A DNA stretch of 64,000 nt from Flavobacterium sharifuzzamanii (GTDB lineage Bacteria; Bacteroidota; Bacteroidia; Flavobacteriales; Flavobacteriaceae): contig NZ_QJGZ01000041.1 in the NCBI RefSeq assembly GCF_003254585.1, positions 310,001 through 374,000 of the forward strand, written 5' to 3'. This document shows, piece by piece, positions 53,082 to 62,002 of the stretch (the stretch's first letter is position 1; the number at the start of each line of letters is the position of its first letter). The position numbers and the translations under genes were made by a program. Under the pieces are notes generated by a model, which did no database searches, was not told the origin of the DNA, and saw nothing but the letters and a program-made list of their open reading frames with translations.

Positions 53082-53896
53082 TACGGTGTTACGATTTTAT
53101 AATTTGATATATCTGTAGCTGTAAAAATAGATAAAATTTGGTCTTTGTAATAAAAATTGTCAAAGGTTTTTTCTAAAACTTTAATCTCAGAAATTGCTTC
53201 AGGGCTTAATTTATTCATTCCTTTAAAATACAATAAATTATCCTTACTGAAAAGATATTGAGAAGAATTAACTATCGTGATTCTATCAAAATCAACAATC
53301 CTTCCCAACGAAGTTATTTTTCCGAAAATGTCGCAAGAGTACCAATTGTTTTTCTTGTCAATCCAATAGAAAGTATTAAAGTCGGTCTGATAATATTGAA
53401 TTGGTTCAGTCAGCGGAATTGAAACCGTTTTGTATTCATTTTTTAAATAATCAAAAAGACCAATCTGCTGGTTTAGAGTGTTGTAAATCCACAACTGATT
53501 TTGCGTCGACATTCCGATGGCACTTACTACAATTGGAGTGGCGTTTTGAGAAAAATTAATTTCGGTCATTTTATTTAATTGATTGTCCAATAAAACGACA
53601 CTATTGAAATCTTCATAAAACAAAACAATTTTTAACGGGTTTTGAAGGTCAACTTTTGTGATTTTTCCCAAAGAAACATTCTTGTATTCGAAGATTTCTT
53701 TGCCTTTAATTTTACTGAAAACATTATTGGTTATCTGATACGAATATCCAAACGCATCGTATCCTAAAAAAGTATCAGAAGTATTTTTATACTGAGAAAT
53801 TAAAGTTGGATCTATACTCAAATCCTGAGCTGAAAGCGCATGAAAGGTGCAGAAAAGAAATAAGGAAAATACAATTTTTTGCACCGTTTTACGCAT
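53081..53896 (-). CDS. Exported protein of unknown function, upstream of dNK
   Basis: 271 residues, signal peptide to LSAQ (about 24). The mature part is rich in short beta strands with repeated F-x-Y/W-I-x and I-F-D/K-Y patterns (VVLLDNQLNKMTEINFS, STQNQLWIYNTLNQQIGLFD, TFYWIDKKNNWYSCDIFGK), suggesting a small beta-propeller. No named domain. Coupled to the deoxynucleoside kinase gene, although the two act in different compartments, so the link is likely only operonic. Confidence 0.75.
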   Translation of the reverse strand: MRKTVQKIVFSLFLFCTFHALSAQDLSIDPTLISQYKNTSDTFLGYDAFGYSYQITNNVFSKIKGKEIFEYKNVSLGKITKVDLQNPLKIVLFYEDFNSVVLLDNQLNKMTEINFSQNATPIVVSAIGMSTQNQLWIYNTLNQQIGLFDYLKNEYKTVSIPLTEPIQYYQTDFNTFYWIDKKNNWYSCDIFGKITSLGRIVDFDRITIVNSSQYLFSKDNLLYFKGMNKLSPEAISEIKVLEKTFDNFYYKDQILSIFTATDISNYKIVTP

Positions 53897-54038
53897 TAGA
53901 AATTATTTTACAAGAGTACCAAATTACAAAAAACTCTCCTTAAAATTTCAATTTTGATTCTTAAACCTTTTTTTAATCTAATAGTCTAAAAAATAAGCGG
54001 TTCTATCTATGTCTTAATGCCGTTTATATATTTAGTTT

Positions 54039-54067
54039 TTTGAATTTTAAAATAAATAATACATTTG
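54039..54067 (+). promoter_or_regulatory. Promoter of GLPGLI gene
   Basis: TTTG (54039-54042), 17-bp spacer, TACATTTG (54060-54067); start codon 41 bp downstream. Confidence 0.65.
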
Positions 54068-54108
54068 AATGTAAGCTTTATTGAATTTACTCACTTAAAG
54101 AAAATGAA

Positions 54109-54996
54109 ATGAAAAAGATATTTTTTTATATGACTTTACTGCTTGTTTCTATGCAAATTCAAGCGCAAAAAGATTTTCAGGGAATGGCTGTTTACGAGTC
54201 AAAAACACAGGCTCCAAAATTTGAAGGCATGCGTGGGAATAGAGATATTACGCCAGAAATGCAGAAAAACATGGAAGAGCGAATGAAAAAAATGCTCGAA
54301 AAAACATTCATTTTAAATTTCGATAAAGCAGCATCAATTTATAAAGAAGAAGAAAAACTAGAAGCACCTGGTCAGCAGGGAGGTTTTCGTATGATGTTTG
54401 GTTCTTTAACAGGAGGTGGAGGCACTTTTTACAAAGATGTAAAAGCAAAAACGTATACCGTAGATAAAGAATTTATGGGAAAAGAATTTCTTGTTGTTGA
54501 TTCTCTGCCAAAATTAAACTGGAAATTGGAACAAGAAACCAAACAAATTGGTGGTTACAATTGTTTTAAAGCGACAGCAGTAAAACAGGCTAGCAAAACC
54601 GATTTTAGAAACTTCAGACCTAAAAACAATGACAACAAAAAAGACGAAGTGAAAAAGACTTCGGGCGAGACAAAGACCAATTTTGCCGATAACTTTGAAA
54701 TTCCAAAAGAAATTGTCGTAACGGCTTGGTATACACCGGAAATTCCTATCAATCAAGGGCCAGAAAATTATTGGGGACTTCCGGGATTAATCTTAGAAAT
54801 CAATGATGGAACAACTACAATTTTGTGCTCAAAAATTGTCTTAAATGCCAAAGATAAAGTAGAAATTAAACCTTCTAAAAAAGGAAAAGTAATTTCTCAG
54901 AAAGAATATGACGAAACGGTAATTAAAAAAATGGAAGAATTCAGGGAGATGAACCGTGGCAGAGCAGGCGGCCCACCACCTCCGATGGGAAGATAA
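54109..54996 (+). CDS. GLPGLI family exported protein
   Basis: 295 residues, signal peptide to IQAQ (about 20). The family name motif is present in ENYWGLPGLILEINDG. Other landmarks are FILNFDKAASIYKEEEKLEA, GKEFLVVDSLPKLNWKLEQE and the basic, Pro/Gly-rich tail AGGPPPPMGR. Function unknown; proteins of this family usually come with outer-membrane barrel proteins, as here (gene at 55051, 54-bp gap). Confidence 0.92.
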   Translation: MKKIFFYMTLLLVSMQIQAQKDFQGMAVYESKTQAPKFEGMRGNRDITPEMQKNMEERMKKMLEKTFILNFDKAASIYKEEEKLEAPGQQGGFRMMFGSLTGGGGTFYKDVKAKTYTVDKEFMGKEFLVVDSLPKLNWKLEQETKQIGGYNCFKATAVKQASKTDFRNFRPKNNDNKKDEVKKTSGETKTNFADNFEIPKEIVVTAWYTPEIPINQGPENYWGLPGLILEINDGTTTILCSKIVLNAKDKVEIKPSKKGKVISQKEYDETVIKKMEEFREMNRGRAGGPPPPMGR

Positions 54997-55050
54997 AATT
55001 CTAAATTCCAGATCTTAAATTCCAAATTCCAAACTTTCAATATTCTTATA

Positions 55051-57738
55051 ATGAATAAGATACTTTTTGTATTTGCTTTACTTTTTACTTCGATATGCTT
55101 TTCTCAAAGTATCCGTTTTGACGGTTTGATTCAGGACGAGCAGAAAAATCCGCTAGAAATGGCCAATATTATGGCTATTAATAATGGCACAAAAGCAATG
55201 GATTCATACGGAATTACCAACGACAAAGGAAAGTTTCAGCTGACTTTGAAACCAAATACGGCTTATACTATAAAAGTGAGTTATTTAGGAATGAAATCTA
55301 AAGAAATTGCAGTATCAACAAAGTCTGAAAACATGACTCAAAATATTGTTATGGACGACGCAGGAATAGAATTGGAAGGTGTAGAAATTGTTCGCGAAAT
55401 GCCCGTTTCTATAAAAGGAGATACAATTGTTTACAATGCTGATTCTTTTAAATCAGGAACAGAAAAAAAGCTTGAAGATGTTTTAAAGAAACTTCCAGGA
55501 GTTGAGGTAAATGCTGATGGAGAGATCGAAGTTGAAGGAAAAAAAGTCAGTAAATTGATGGTGGAAGGAAAAGACTTTTTTGACGGAGATACCAAATTAG
55601 GCGTTAAAAATATTCCAGCCGACGCTATTGATAAAGTTCAGGTTCTAAGAAATTATAACGAAATAAGCCAATTAAAAGGCTTAGAAAACGATCAAGAAAA
55701 TGTGGCGATGAATATTAAACTGAAAGAAGGTAAAAAGAACTTTTGGTTTGGAGATGTTACTGCAGGAATTGGTGTTGCTGAATTAGATAGCCGTTATATC
55801 ATTAATCCAAAACTATTTTATTACAGTCCAAAATACAGCATTAATTTAATTACCAATTTTAATAATATTGGAGAATTGCCTCTTACGGCACAGGATTACT
55901 TTAAGTTTACAGGAGGTTTTAAAAATGTAATGAAAAAAGGAGGCAGCAATTTTAATGTTTCTTCTAATGACTTAGGAATTTCATTATTACGAAACAATCG
56001 AGCAAAAGAAATCGAAACAAAATTTGGAGCAACAAATTTTGCGTATTCAGTTAATAAAGCTTGGAATTTAAGCGGTTTCGGGATTCTTTCGACTTCAAAA
56101 ACTCAATTAGAAACCAAATCACAAACTACAATTTTAGAGTCTGGAGATCAGCAGAGACGTGACGAAAATACAAGTCAAAAGAATAATTTGGGTCTTTTTA
56201 AATTAAGTTCAACATATAAACCAAGCGACAAATTTCAGTTTGATTATGACATCTTAACAAAGCTGACAAAACAAGAAGAATATTCAGATCTGTTTAGAGA
56301 GCAGATTGTTCAGAATGTTGCAACTTCAGAAGATATTTTTACAACCAAAAAGCAAGATCCAACTTCTGTTAACCAAAATTTGAGTTTGTATTATACGCAA
56401 AGTGCTAAAAATATCTTTGCTTTTGAAATGCAGCATTTATATCAAGATGAAAACCCTTTTTATAATGCCAATCTGCAAACTCTTCCTTTTGCTTTGTCAG
56501 GATACGATACTACACAATCTAGAAATGATTACAATCAGAATCGTTTTGTGAAAACCAATAAAATTGATGCAAAGCTGGATTACTATTATATGGTAACACC
56601 AAAAAGCAATTTCAATATTACTTTAGGAAATACTTATTCTTACCAGAATTTCAATTCTCATATTTTTCAGATGTTAGATAATGGCGAAAGAAATGATTTA
56701 AATAATTCAGAGAACAATAATGATGTTGATTACAGATTTAATGATGCTTTTGTAGGCTTTCATTATAAAATATTGACTGGAAAATTTACTTTGACACCAG
56801 GTGTAAGTTTGCATACTTATCAAATGACAAACGGACAATTAGGAACCGATTATTCTCAGAATTTCACGAAAGTGCTTCCAGATTTCTTTGCTTTATATCA
56901 AATTAAAAAATCTGAAACTTTGACTTATAATTTCTCATTGACAAACGATTTTACTGATATTAATCAATTGGCAGCTGGTTACGTTTTATCTGATTACAGC
57001 AGTTTGTTTCGTGGAAATCGTTTCTTAGAAAATGCGACTTCACAAGTTCATTCGCTTCGTTATTTTAAATATAATATGTTCAATTTTGAGAATATTTTTG
57101 CCAACGCAACCTATACAAGAAAAGTTGACGCCATTAAGACAAAAGCCAATTTTGACGGAATTAACCAATCTTCTGTTCCGTACAATTCCAATTTAGCCGA
57201 TGAGACTTTTAGTGGAATGGGAAATTACGGACGTTCGTTTTTAAAGAATTATAAAGCTTCTGCAAATGCAAGTTTTAATTGGTCGAAATTTAATAACATT
57301 CAAAACAATAAATTGTCGACAACAGAAAGTTTTGTTCAGAGTTATACAGTTAGAGCTTCAACAAATTATAAAAATCTTCCTAATATAGAATTTGGCTATA
57401 ATCTTTTGGTCAATAAATACAGTGGATCAACTTTTTACACTGATAAACCATTCGCTAGATTAGATTATTATTTCTTGGATAGTTTCTCATTTGTTTCGGA
57501 ATATGAGTTTTACCATTATTATAATGGAGATAAAACGGTTGATAATGAATATGATTTTTTAAGCGCTAGTTTAATCTATCAAAAAAAGAACAGTAAATGG
57601 GAGTATAAAGTCTCGGCAACCAATCTGCTGAATACAAGATATCTTAACGATGACAGCTTCTCACAATTCTCTACAAGGGTTTCTCAATATACTGTACAGC
57701 CACGTTATATCATATTTTCAATGAAATATAATTTGTAG
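55051..57738 (+). CDS. Outer-membrane beta-barrel protein with carboxypeptidase-like domain
   Basis: 895 residues, signal peptide to CFSQ (19). CarboxypepD_reg-like domain (20-110; GLIQDEQKNPLEMANIMAIN, GITNDKGKFQLTLKPNTAYT), a plug-like region (about 120-230; LEDVLKKLPGVEVNADGEIE, KLMVEGKDFFDGDTKLGVKN, AIDKVQVLRNYN), then a large barrel. It belongs to the TonB-receptor-like OMP family that pairs with GLPGLI proteins in Bacteroidota. Cargo unknown. Confidence 0.9.
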   Translation: MNKILFVFALLFTSICFSQSIRFDGLIQDEQKNPLEMANIMAINNGTKAMDSYGITNDKGKFQLTLKPNTAYTIKVSYLGMKSKEIAVSTKSENMTQNIVMDDAGIELEGVEIVREMPVSIKGDTIVYNADSFKSGTEKKLEDVLKKLPGVEVNADGEIEVEGKKVSKLMVEGKDFFDGDTKLGVKNIPADAIDKVQVLRNYNEISQLKGLENDQENVAMNIKLKEGKKNFWFGDVTAGIGVAELDSRYIINPKLFYYSPKYSINLITNFNNIGELPLTAQDYFKFTGGFKNVMKKGGSNFNVSSNDLGISLLRNNRAKEIETKFGATNFAYSVNKAWNLSGFGILSTSKTQLETKSQTTILESGDQQRRDENTSQKNNLGLFKLSSTYKPSDKFQFDYDILTKLTKQEEYSDLFREQIVQNVATSEDIFTTKKQDPTSVNQNLSLYYTQSAKNIFAFEMQHLYQDENPFYNANLQTLPFALSGYDTTQSRNDYNQNRFVKTNKIDAKLDYYYMVTPKSNFNITLGNTYSYQNFNSHIFQMLDNGERNDLNNSENNNDVDYRFNDAFVGFHYKILTGKFTLTPGVSLHTYQMTNGQLGTDYSQNFTKVLPDFFALYQIKKSETLTYNFSLTNDFTDINQLAAGYVLSDYSSLFRGNRFLENATSQVHSLRYFKYNMFNFENIFANATYTRKVDAIKTKANFDGINQSSVPYNSNLADETFSGMGNYGRSFLKNYKASANASFNWSKFNNIQNNKLSTTESFVQSYTVRASTNYKNLPNIEFGYNLLVNKYSGSTFYTDKPFARLDYYFLDSFSFVSEYEFYHYYNGDKTVDNEYDFLSASLIYQKKNSKWEYKVSATNLLNTRYLNDDSFSQFSTRVSQYTVQPRYIIFSMKYNL

Positions 57739-57770
57739 TATTTTAATTGCAAGATTATCATCTTTTGTGA

Positions 57771-57799
57771 TTTGTTTAAAGAAGAATCAAATATCTTTG
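57771..57799 (+). promoter_or_regulatory. Promoter of the 752-residue exported protein
   Basis: TTTG (57771-57774), 17-bp spacer, TATCTTTG (57792-57799). Because it lies downstream of an earlier in-frame ATG at 57767, it supports the start at 57830. Confidence 0.65.
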
Positions 57800-57829
57800 C
57801 GCTATATTATTAACAACAAAAATGTAGTT

Positions 57830-60088
57830 ATGCGCAATTTTATTTGGAGTGTATCGCTCCTGTTTGCTGGAATTTCTATCTCTTTCGCTCAAACAAACGG
57901 AATAGAAAAAGGCACCTATTTATCTACTAATAAAGGAGGGAAAATCAAATTGAATTTATTGGATGATAATAAGTATGAATTGGTTTTTTATTCAGGAGGA
58001 TATGAGATTAAAGGTGATTCTTTGGTTTTCTTAAAAAGTAAAAATACCGTAAATAATAGATTTGATCTTTCTTTTGCTAAAGATAAAAATGCTAAAAAAG
58101 TTAAGATTAAGTTTTTGAATCCGTCATACTACTCTTTTTATATAGGAACTCAAAAAGGGACAGAAACAGTACAATACCAGAGAGTTTCTGATATTAAAAC
58201 GAAAGAAGATCCTGAATGGACTAAAGACGATTTAGAGTTCGAAATAGATAAGACTGATTTTCTTTATTTGGTTTATGAAGACTATAATGGAAAAAGCGAT
58301 ATTAATAAATTTGCCTTGCCAAAAGATGTTTCAGAAGTAACAATTAACTATGATCTTGCAATTCTGAATGATTTAAATCTTGTAGGATCTTTTGATAAGA
58401 ATACAAAAGAATTGAAAATTTCTGAGCAATCAGGAAAAGATCCTTTGGTATTTGTAAACGAAAAAGATCAGAAGCCTTCTAAGACTTCAACAGTGGTTCC
58501 TATAGAAATTCAAAGTATTGCAAACTGGACTTATCCAGGGAAAGATTCAGATTCTTATGGAGGCTTTGCAGTAGATAGTGTTGGAAGTAATTTAATTGAC
58601 ACTGCTGCAGTAGCTGGATCGGCGTATCCTGTTGATGCTACTGTTTCTTATACCAAATATGATTTCAAGTTAAAAATTGAAGACAATCTAAAAAAGGCAA
58701 TAGAATCTACCAAAACAGCTAGCAATAAATTTTTGGTTGTTGTGGTGGACAGCAAGAATAAAACTGCAAAAGAAGGTTTTGACGCTTTTATAAAAGAACA
58801 GGAAACACAGACTGGATATAATATGTATGATTCGTATAATGCACTATATGATACTTACAATTATTATTTGGCTGGAGCCGATGATAAAAAATGGCTGAAA
58901 AACAATAAAATAACCAATGATCCGTGCGTATTGGTTTTAAATGGAAACGGTGATCTGCTTGCTATTGCAAAATCAGATTTGACAGCGCAACAATATCAAT
59001 TTGGTTATTATAATGATTTATATAAAAAACTTCAAAAAGCAAATGCTTTCCTTTCTATAGATAAAGTTTTAAAGAACAAAAAAACTTCAGATGCAGATTT
59101 AATTGCCGCTTTTAATAAAGCCGCTTTATTAGAAGCATCATATGATTCAGATTATTGGGTAAGCGACTCTAATTCGACTGAATTTGTAATTGAAAAAACA
59201 GTTTTAGATCAAAAATTAGTGGCTCAAAATTGGAAAAAATTGATTGAAGCACATCAAAAAGATAAAAATGTCAATATGTTTTTGGCAGAAACAATTGTAA
59301 AAGAGATCAAAAATCAAGGTTTTACAAAACAGCTTTTTAATCAAGATAGAATCCTTAATGATACCGATTTTCTGGCAATAGATTATTTGCTAAAACATTC
59401 TGATGATATTGAGAATAATAAAGTAGCATTCAACAATAGTGCACCGGAAATTCATAACATAGGAAGCGCTGTTTCTGAAGTTTCTAATGCATTGCAGCAA
59501 AATATATATGCTTCTCAGGACGGACTTACTGGTGAAATGAATAAAGAGAAAATTAATTCTGTTTATAAAAAGATCATCGAATCTGGAAAAGGAAATTTTG
59601 ATGCCTACAGAAATTATTTTTATTACTTAAGTCAGCTTGAAGATCAAGACGGTTCAAACACAACGTATTTAAAAGAGTTTAATACTTATTTTGATAATAC
59701 TTTGGCAGGATCAAGTCCGATAGAAAAACTAGACGCTATTTTTGGAGGTTTAGATTCTAGCTCAAGTTATTCTTATGATGGATGGAATTCATTTAAACTT
59801 TACCATTCAGACATTTGTAACAATGCGGCATGGACAGTTGTGTTAAAGCCGCAGAACTCAAATTTCTTGAAAGATGCTATTAAATGGTCTGAATATAGTT
59901 TAGTGATATCTAAAAACAATCCGTACTATTTAGACACTTTAGCACAATTGTATTATAAAGATGGACAGACACAAAAAGCTATCGAAACACAGGTTTTAGC
60001 AGTAAAATATATTACTAGTGATGTTGATGAAGAAACTGTAAATCAAATGAAGGAAGTTTTAACTAAAATGAGTAACGGAACATATTAA
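57830..60088 (+). CDS. Large exported protein, possible thioredoxin-like and TPR parts
   Basis: 752 residues from the ATG at 57830 (signal peptide to SISFAQ). The N-terminal part (about 25-110) is a small beta domain (EKGTYLSTNKGGKIKLNLLD, YEIKGDSLVFLKS). The middle (about 265-390) has a thioredoxin-like run (SNKFLVVVVDSKNKTAKEGF, PCVLVLNGNGDLLAIAKSD), without a CxxC. The C-terminal half is helical and ends with TPR-like units (SLVISKNNPYYLDTLAQLYY, DGQTQKAIETQVLAVKY). No named family. It has its own promoter and probably a separate role from the upstream barrel gene. Confidence 0.78.
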   Translation: MRNFIWSVSLLFAGISISFAQTNGIEKGTYLSTNKGGKIKLNLLDDNKYELVFYSGGYEIKGDSLVFLKSKNTVNNRFDLSFAKDKNAKKVKIKFLNPSYYSFYIGTQKGTETVQYQRVSDIKTKEDPEWTKDDLEFEIDKTDFLYLVYEDYNGKSDINKFALPKDVSEVTINYDLAILNDLNLVGSFDKNTKELKISEQSGKDPLVFVNEKDQKPSKTSTVVPIEIQSIANWTYPGKDSDSYGGFAVDSVGSNLIDTAAVAGSAYPVDATVSYTKYDFKLKIEDNLKKAIESTKTASNKFLVVVVDSKNKTAKEGFDAFIKEQETQTGYNMYDSYNALYDTYNYYLAGADDKKWLKNNKITNDPCVLVLNGNGDLLAIAKSDLTAQQYQFGYYNDLYKKLQKANAFLSIDKVLKNKKTSDADLIAAFNKAALLEASYDSDYWVSDSNSTEFVIEKTVLDQKLVAQNWKKLIEAHQKDKNVNMFLAETIVKEIKNQGFTKQLFNQDRILNDTDFLAIDYLLKHSDDIENNKVAFNNSAPEIHNIGSAVSEVSNALQQNIYASQDGLTGEMNKEKINSVYKKIIESGKGNFDAYRNYFYYLSQLEDQDGSNTTYLKEFNTYFDNTLAGSSPIEKLDAIFGGLDSSSSYSYDGWNSFKLYHSDICNNAAWTVVLKPQNSNFLKDAIKWSEYSLVISKNNPYYLDTLAQLYYKDGQTQKAIETQVLAVKYITSDVDEETVNQMKEVLTKMSNGTY

Positions 60089-60101
60089 CCGTATTAGGAA
60101 T

Positions 60102-60126
60102 CCGACAGGTTTCAAAAACCTGTCGG
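60102..60126 (+). terminator. CCGACAGGTTT hairpin, probable terminator
   Basis: 11-bp stem CCGACAGGTTT / AAACCTGTCGG with a CAA loop, followed by GTTTG. I recognise this wording as a common intergenic hairpin in flavobacterial genomes, so it may be a dispersed repeat acting as a terminator. Confidence 0.65.
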
Positions 60127-60146
60127 GTTTGATTATAGTCGAAAAC

Positions 60147-60180
60147 AAAAACGGCTGTCTAAATTTTAGACAGCCGTTTT
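60147..60180 (-). terminator. metK terminator
   Basis: Long stem AAAACGGCTGTCTAA / TTAGACAGCCGTTTT with a short AT loop, U-rich on both strands, 24 bp beyond the metK stop. Confidence 0.88.
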
Positions 60181-60203
60181 TTATATTTAAGATTTAGATT
60201 GAA

Positions 60204-61454
60204 TTACAATCCAAATGCAGCTTTTACTTGGTCAACAAAATCAAGTTTTTCCCATGTAAACAACTCAACAGTAACTGTTTTTTCGTTTCCGCCTGGAGCA
60301 GAGAAAGTTTTAGTTACAGTTTCTGGTTTACGTCCCATGTGTCCGTAAGCAGCAGTTTCGCTATAGATTGGATTTCTTAATTTCAAACGTTGTTCAATAA
60401 AGTAAGGACGCATATCAAAGATAGCTTCTACTTTTTTAGCGATTTCACCGTTAGTTAAATTTACTTTAGAAGTTCCGTAAGTTTCAATGAAAATTCCCAT
60501 TGGCTCGGCAACTCCAATTGCGTAAGAAACCTGAACTAAGATTTCGTCAGCAACACCAGCAGCAACTAAGTTTTTAGCGATATGACGAGTTGCATAAGCA
60601 GCACTTCTATCTACTTTACTTGGATCTTTTCCAGAGAATGCACCACCACCGTGAGCACCTTTTCCACCGTAAGTATCAACGATAATTTTTCTTCCTGTTA
60701 AACCAGTATCTCCGTGAGGTCCTCCAATAACGAATTTTCCCGTTGGGTTAATATGGTAGTTGATTTTATCGTTGAATAAATGAGCGTGCTCTGGGTTTTT
60801 AGCGATAATTCTTGGAATCAAGATTTCGATAATGTCTTTTTTGATTTTAGCCAACATTGCAGCTTCTTCATCAAAATCATCATGCTGAGTTGAGATAACA
60901 ATCGCATCAATACGAGTTGGTTTGTTATCATCGCTGTATTCTAATGTAACTTGAGATTTAGCATCTGGACGTAAATAAGTGATTTCTTTATTCTCACGTC
61001 TTAAAATAGCTAATTCTTGCAATAATTTATGAGATAAATCTAATGCCAATGGCATATAGTTTTCAGTTTCGTTTGTAGCGTAACCAAACATCATTCCTTG
61101 GTCACCTGCACCTTGCTCTTCTGGCTTAGCTCTGTCAACACCTTGGTTAATATCAGCAGATTGCTCATGAATAGCTGAAAGAATTCCACAAGAATTCGCT
61201 TCAAACATATATTCACTTTTAGTATATCCAATTTTACGGATTACCTCACGTGCAATTTGCTGTACATCTAGATAAGTATTCGATTTTACTTCACCTGCCA
61301 AAATAACCTGACCAGTTGTAACTAATGTTTCACAAGCAACTTTTGAGTCAGCATCAAATGCCAAAAAGTTGTCAATTAAAGCGTCCGAAATTTGATCTGC
61401 AACTTTGTCTGGATGCCCTTCACTAACAGATTCTGACGTAAATAAATAAGCCAT
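60204..61454 (-). CDS. metK: S-adenosylmethionine synthase
   Basis: 416 residues, normal length. Landmarks are LFTSESVSEGHPDKVADQIS, GAGDQGMMFGYATNET, INPTGKFVIGGPHGDTGLTG and YGGKGAHGGGAFSGKDPSKVDRS (given in parts). It makes S-adenosylmethionine from methionine and ATP. It has a perfect TACCTTTG promoter box and a structured leader of about 175 nt (61507-61631) that resembles a SAM-II-type riboswitch. Confidence 0.97.
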   Translation of the reverse strand: MAYLFTSESVSEGHPDKVADQISDALIDNFLAFDADSKVACETLVTTGQVILAGEVKSNTYLDVQQIAREVIRKIGYTKSEYMFEANSCGILSAIHEQSADINQGVDRAKPEEQGAGDQGMMFGYATNETENYMPLALDLSHKLLQELAILRRENKEITYLRPDAKSQVTLEYSDDNKPTRIDAIVISTQHDDFDEEAAMLAKIKKDIIEILIPRIIAKNPEHAHLFNDKINYHINPTGKFVIGGPHGDTGLTGRKIIVDTYGGKGAHGGGAFSGKDPSKVDRSAAYATRHIAKNLVAAGVADEILVQVSYAIGVAEPMGIFIETYGTSKVNLTNGEIAKKVEAIFDMRPYFIEQRLKLRNPIYSETAAYGHMGRKPETVTKTFSAPGGNEKTVTVELFTWEKLDFVDQVKAAFGL

Positions 61455-61506
61455 AATAATGTAATAAAAATGTATTAATTTTAAATTTAAGCGAGGAAAT
61501 GATTGC

Positions 61507-61631
61507 TAAAAAGGGCTAAAGGAGAGTATCTGCTTTAGCATTTTTTACTGCTGAAATTAATTTCTCAGCATTCATAACGAAACCATTTCATTATGAAGAG
61601 GTTGCAATCAGTTCAAATTTTTCCTCTATTT
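61507..61631 (-). promoter_or_regulatory. Candidate SAM-II-like (long-loop) riboswitch in metK leader
   Basis: Minus-strand leader. In 5'-3' order: a CTGATTGCAACC element (near 61611-61600), a 10-bp hairpin CATAATGAAA / TTTCGTTATG, a 7-bp hairpin GCTGAGA / TTTCAGC, then AAAAAATGCTAAAG. SAM-II RNAs have a TGATTT...CC...GCAA part and a final GCTAAA part, and a long-loop variant is known from Bacteroidetes. The final GCTAAAG (61539-61533) also pairs with CTTTAGC (61521-61515), followed by CCCTTTTT, so a terminator-like hairpin competes with it. Class assignment is from memory of the consensus. Confidence 0.42.
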
Positions 61632-61637
61632 CGGGTG

Positions 61638-61667
61638 CAAAGGTATGAAACCATTTTGATTTGCAAA
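61638..61667 (-). promoter_or_regulatory. metK promoter
   Basis: Minus-strand TTTG (61667-61664), 18-bp spacer, perfect TACCTTTG (61645-61638). The transcript would start near 61631 and carry a leader of about 175 nt. Confidence 0.7.
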
Positions 61668-61756
61668 TTAAAGTTCAACTTTTTTTATTTTTTATAGCAG
61701 AAATTTAACAGTAGCATACTATTTTGATAGGGTAATAGAAAATATTTTGATTTTTG

Positions 61757-61788
61757 TTTGGTCGATTAAAAAATACTTCGCAACTTTG
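61757..61788 (+). promoter_or_regulatory. Promoter of leader peptide and TonB receptor
   Basis: TTTG (61757-61760), 20-bp spacer, CAACTTTG (61781-61788; one mismatch to TAnnTTTG). The start codon of the leader frame is 24 bp downstream. Confidence 0.6.
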
Positions 61789-61811
61789 CGCCGTTAAAAC
61801 AAAAGAAACAA

Positions 61812-61880
61812 ATGAAATTTATAGTTTGCAATATGATGTCTTGTAAGATGCCGGAGTTATCCGCAGAGACACTATTGTAA
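61812..61880 (+). CDS. Cys/Met-rich leader peptide (putative attenuator)
   Basis: 22 codons, ATG at 61812 and TAA at 61878. The peptide begins MKFIVCNMMSCKMPEL and ends SAETLL. Five of residues 6-13 are Cys or Met (Cys6, Met8, Met9, Cys11, Met13). It has a promoter in front and a strong terminator 27 bp behind, before the TonB receptor. Codons 18-19 (GCAGAG, 61863-61868) are complementary to CTCTGC (61910-61915) in the 5' arm of that terminator. The frame is therefore placed as in amino-acid attenuators: stalling at Cys/Met codons would free GCAGAG to block the terminator. Function is inference. Confidence 0.7.
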   Translation: MKFIVCNMMSCKMPELSAETLL

Positions 61881-61906
61881 TTATTTTTCAATAAAAATAT
61901 AAATAG

Positions 61907-61936
61907 AACCTCTGCCGAAACGCAGAGGTTTTTTTT
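61907..61936 (+). terminator. Attenuator terminator before TonB receptor
   Basis: 9-bp perfect stem AACCTCTGC (61907-61915) / GCAGAGGTT (61922-61930), CGAAAC loop, run of eight T (61929-61936). It sits 66 bp before the receptor start codon, inside the likely transcript. Confidence 0.9.
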
Positions 61937-62002
61937 ATGCCAAAATGAAACCTGTAAGATTTTTTTTAAGCCAAAAACAATAATTAATCAGTAAAAAAAG
62001 AA

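Noticed and set aside
57767..57829. Earlier ATG for the 752-residue exported protein
   Set aside because: It lies before the TTTG/TATCTTTG promoter and would put 21 extra residues before the signal peptide.
61502..61516. Plus-strand GCTAAAAAGGGC, which resembles the 3' part of a SAM-II riboswitch
   Set aside because: No matching 5' part lies upstream on the plus strand and the next plus gene has its own promoter far downstream. It is better explained as the opposite strand of the metK leader's hairpin arm.
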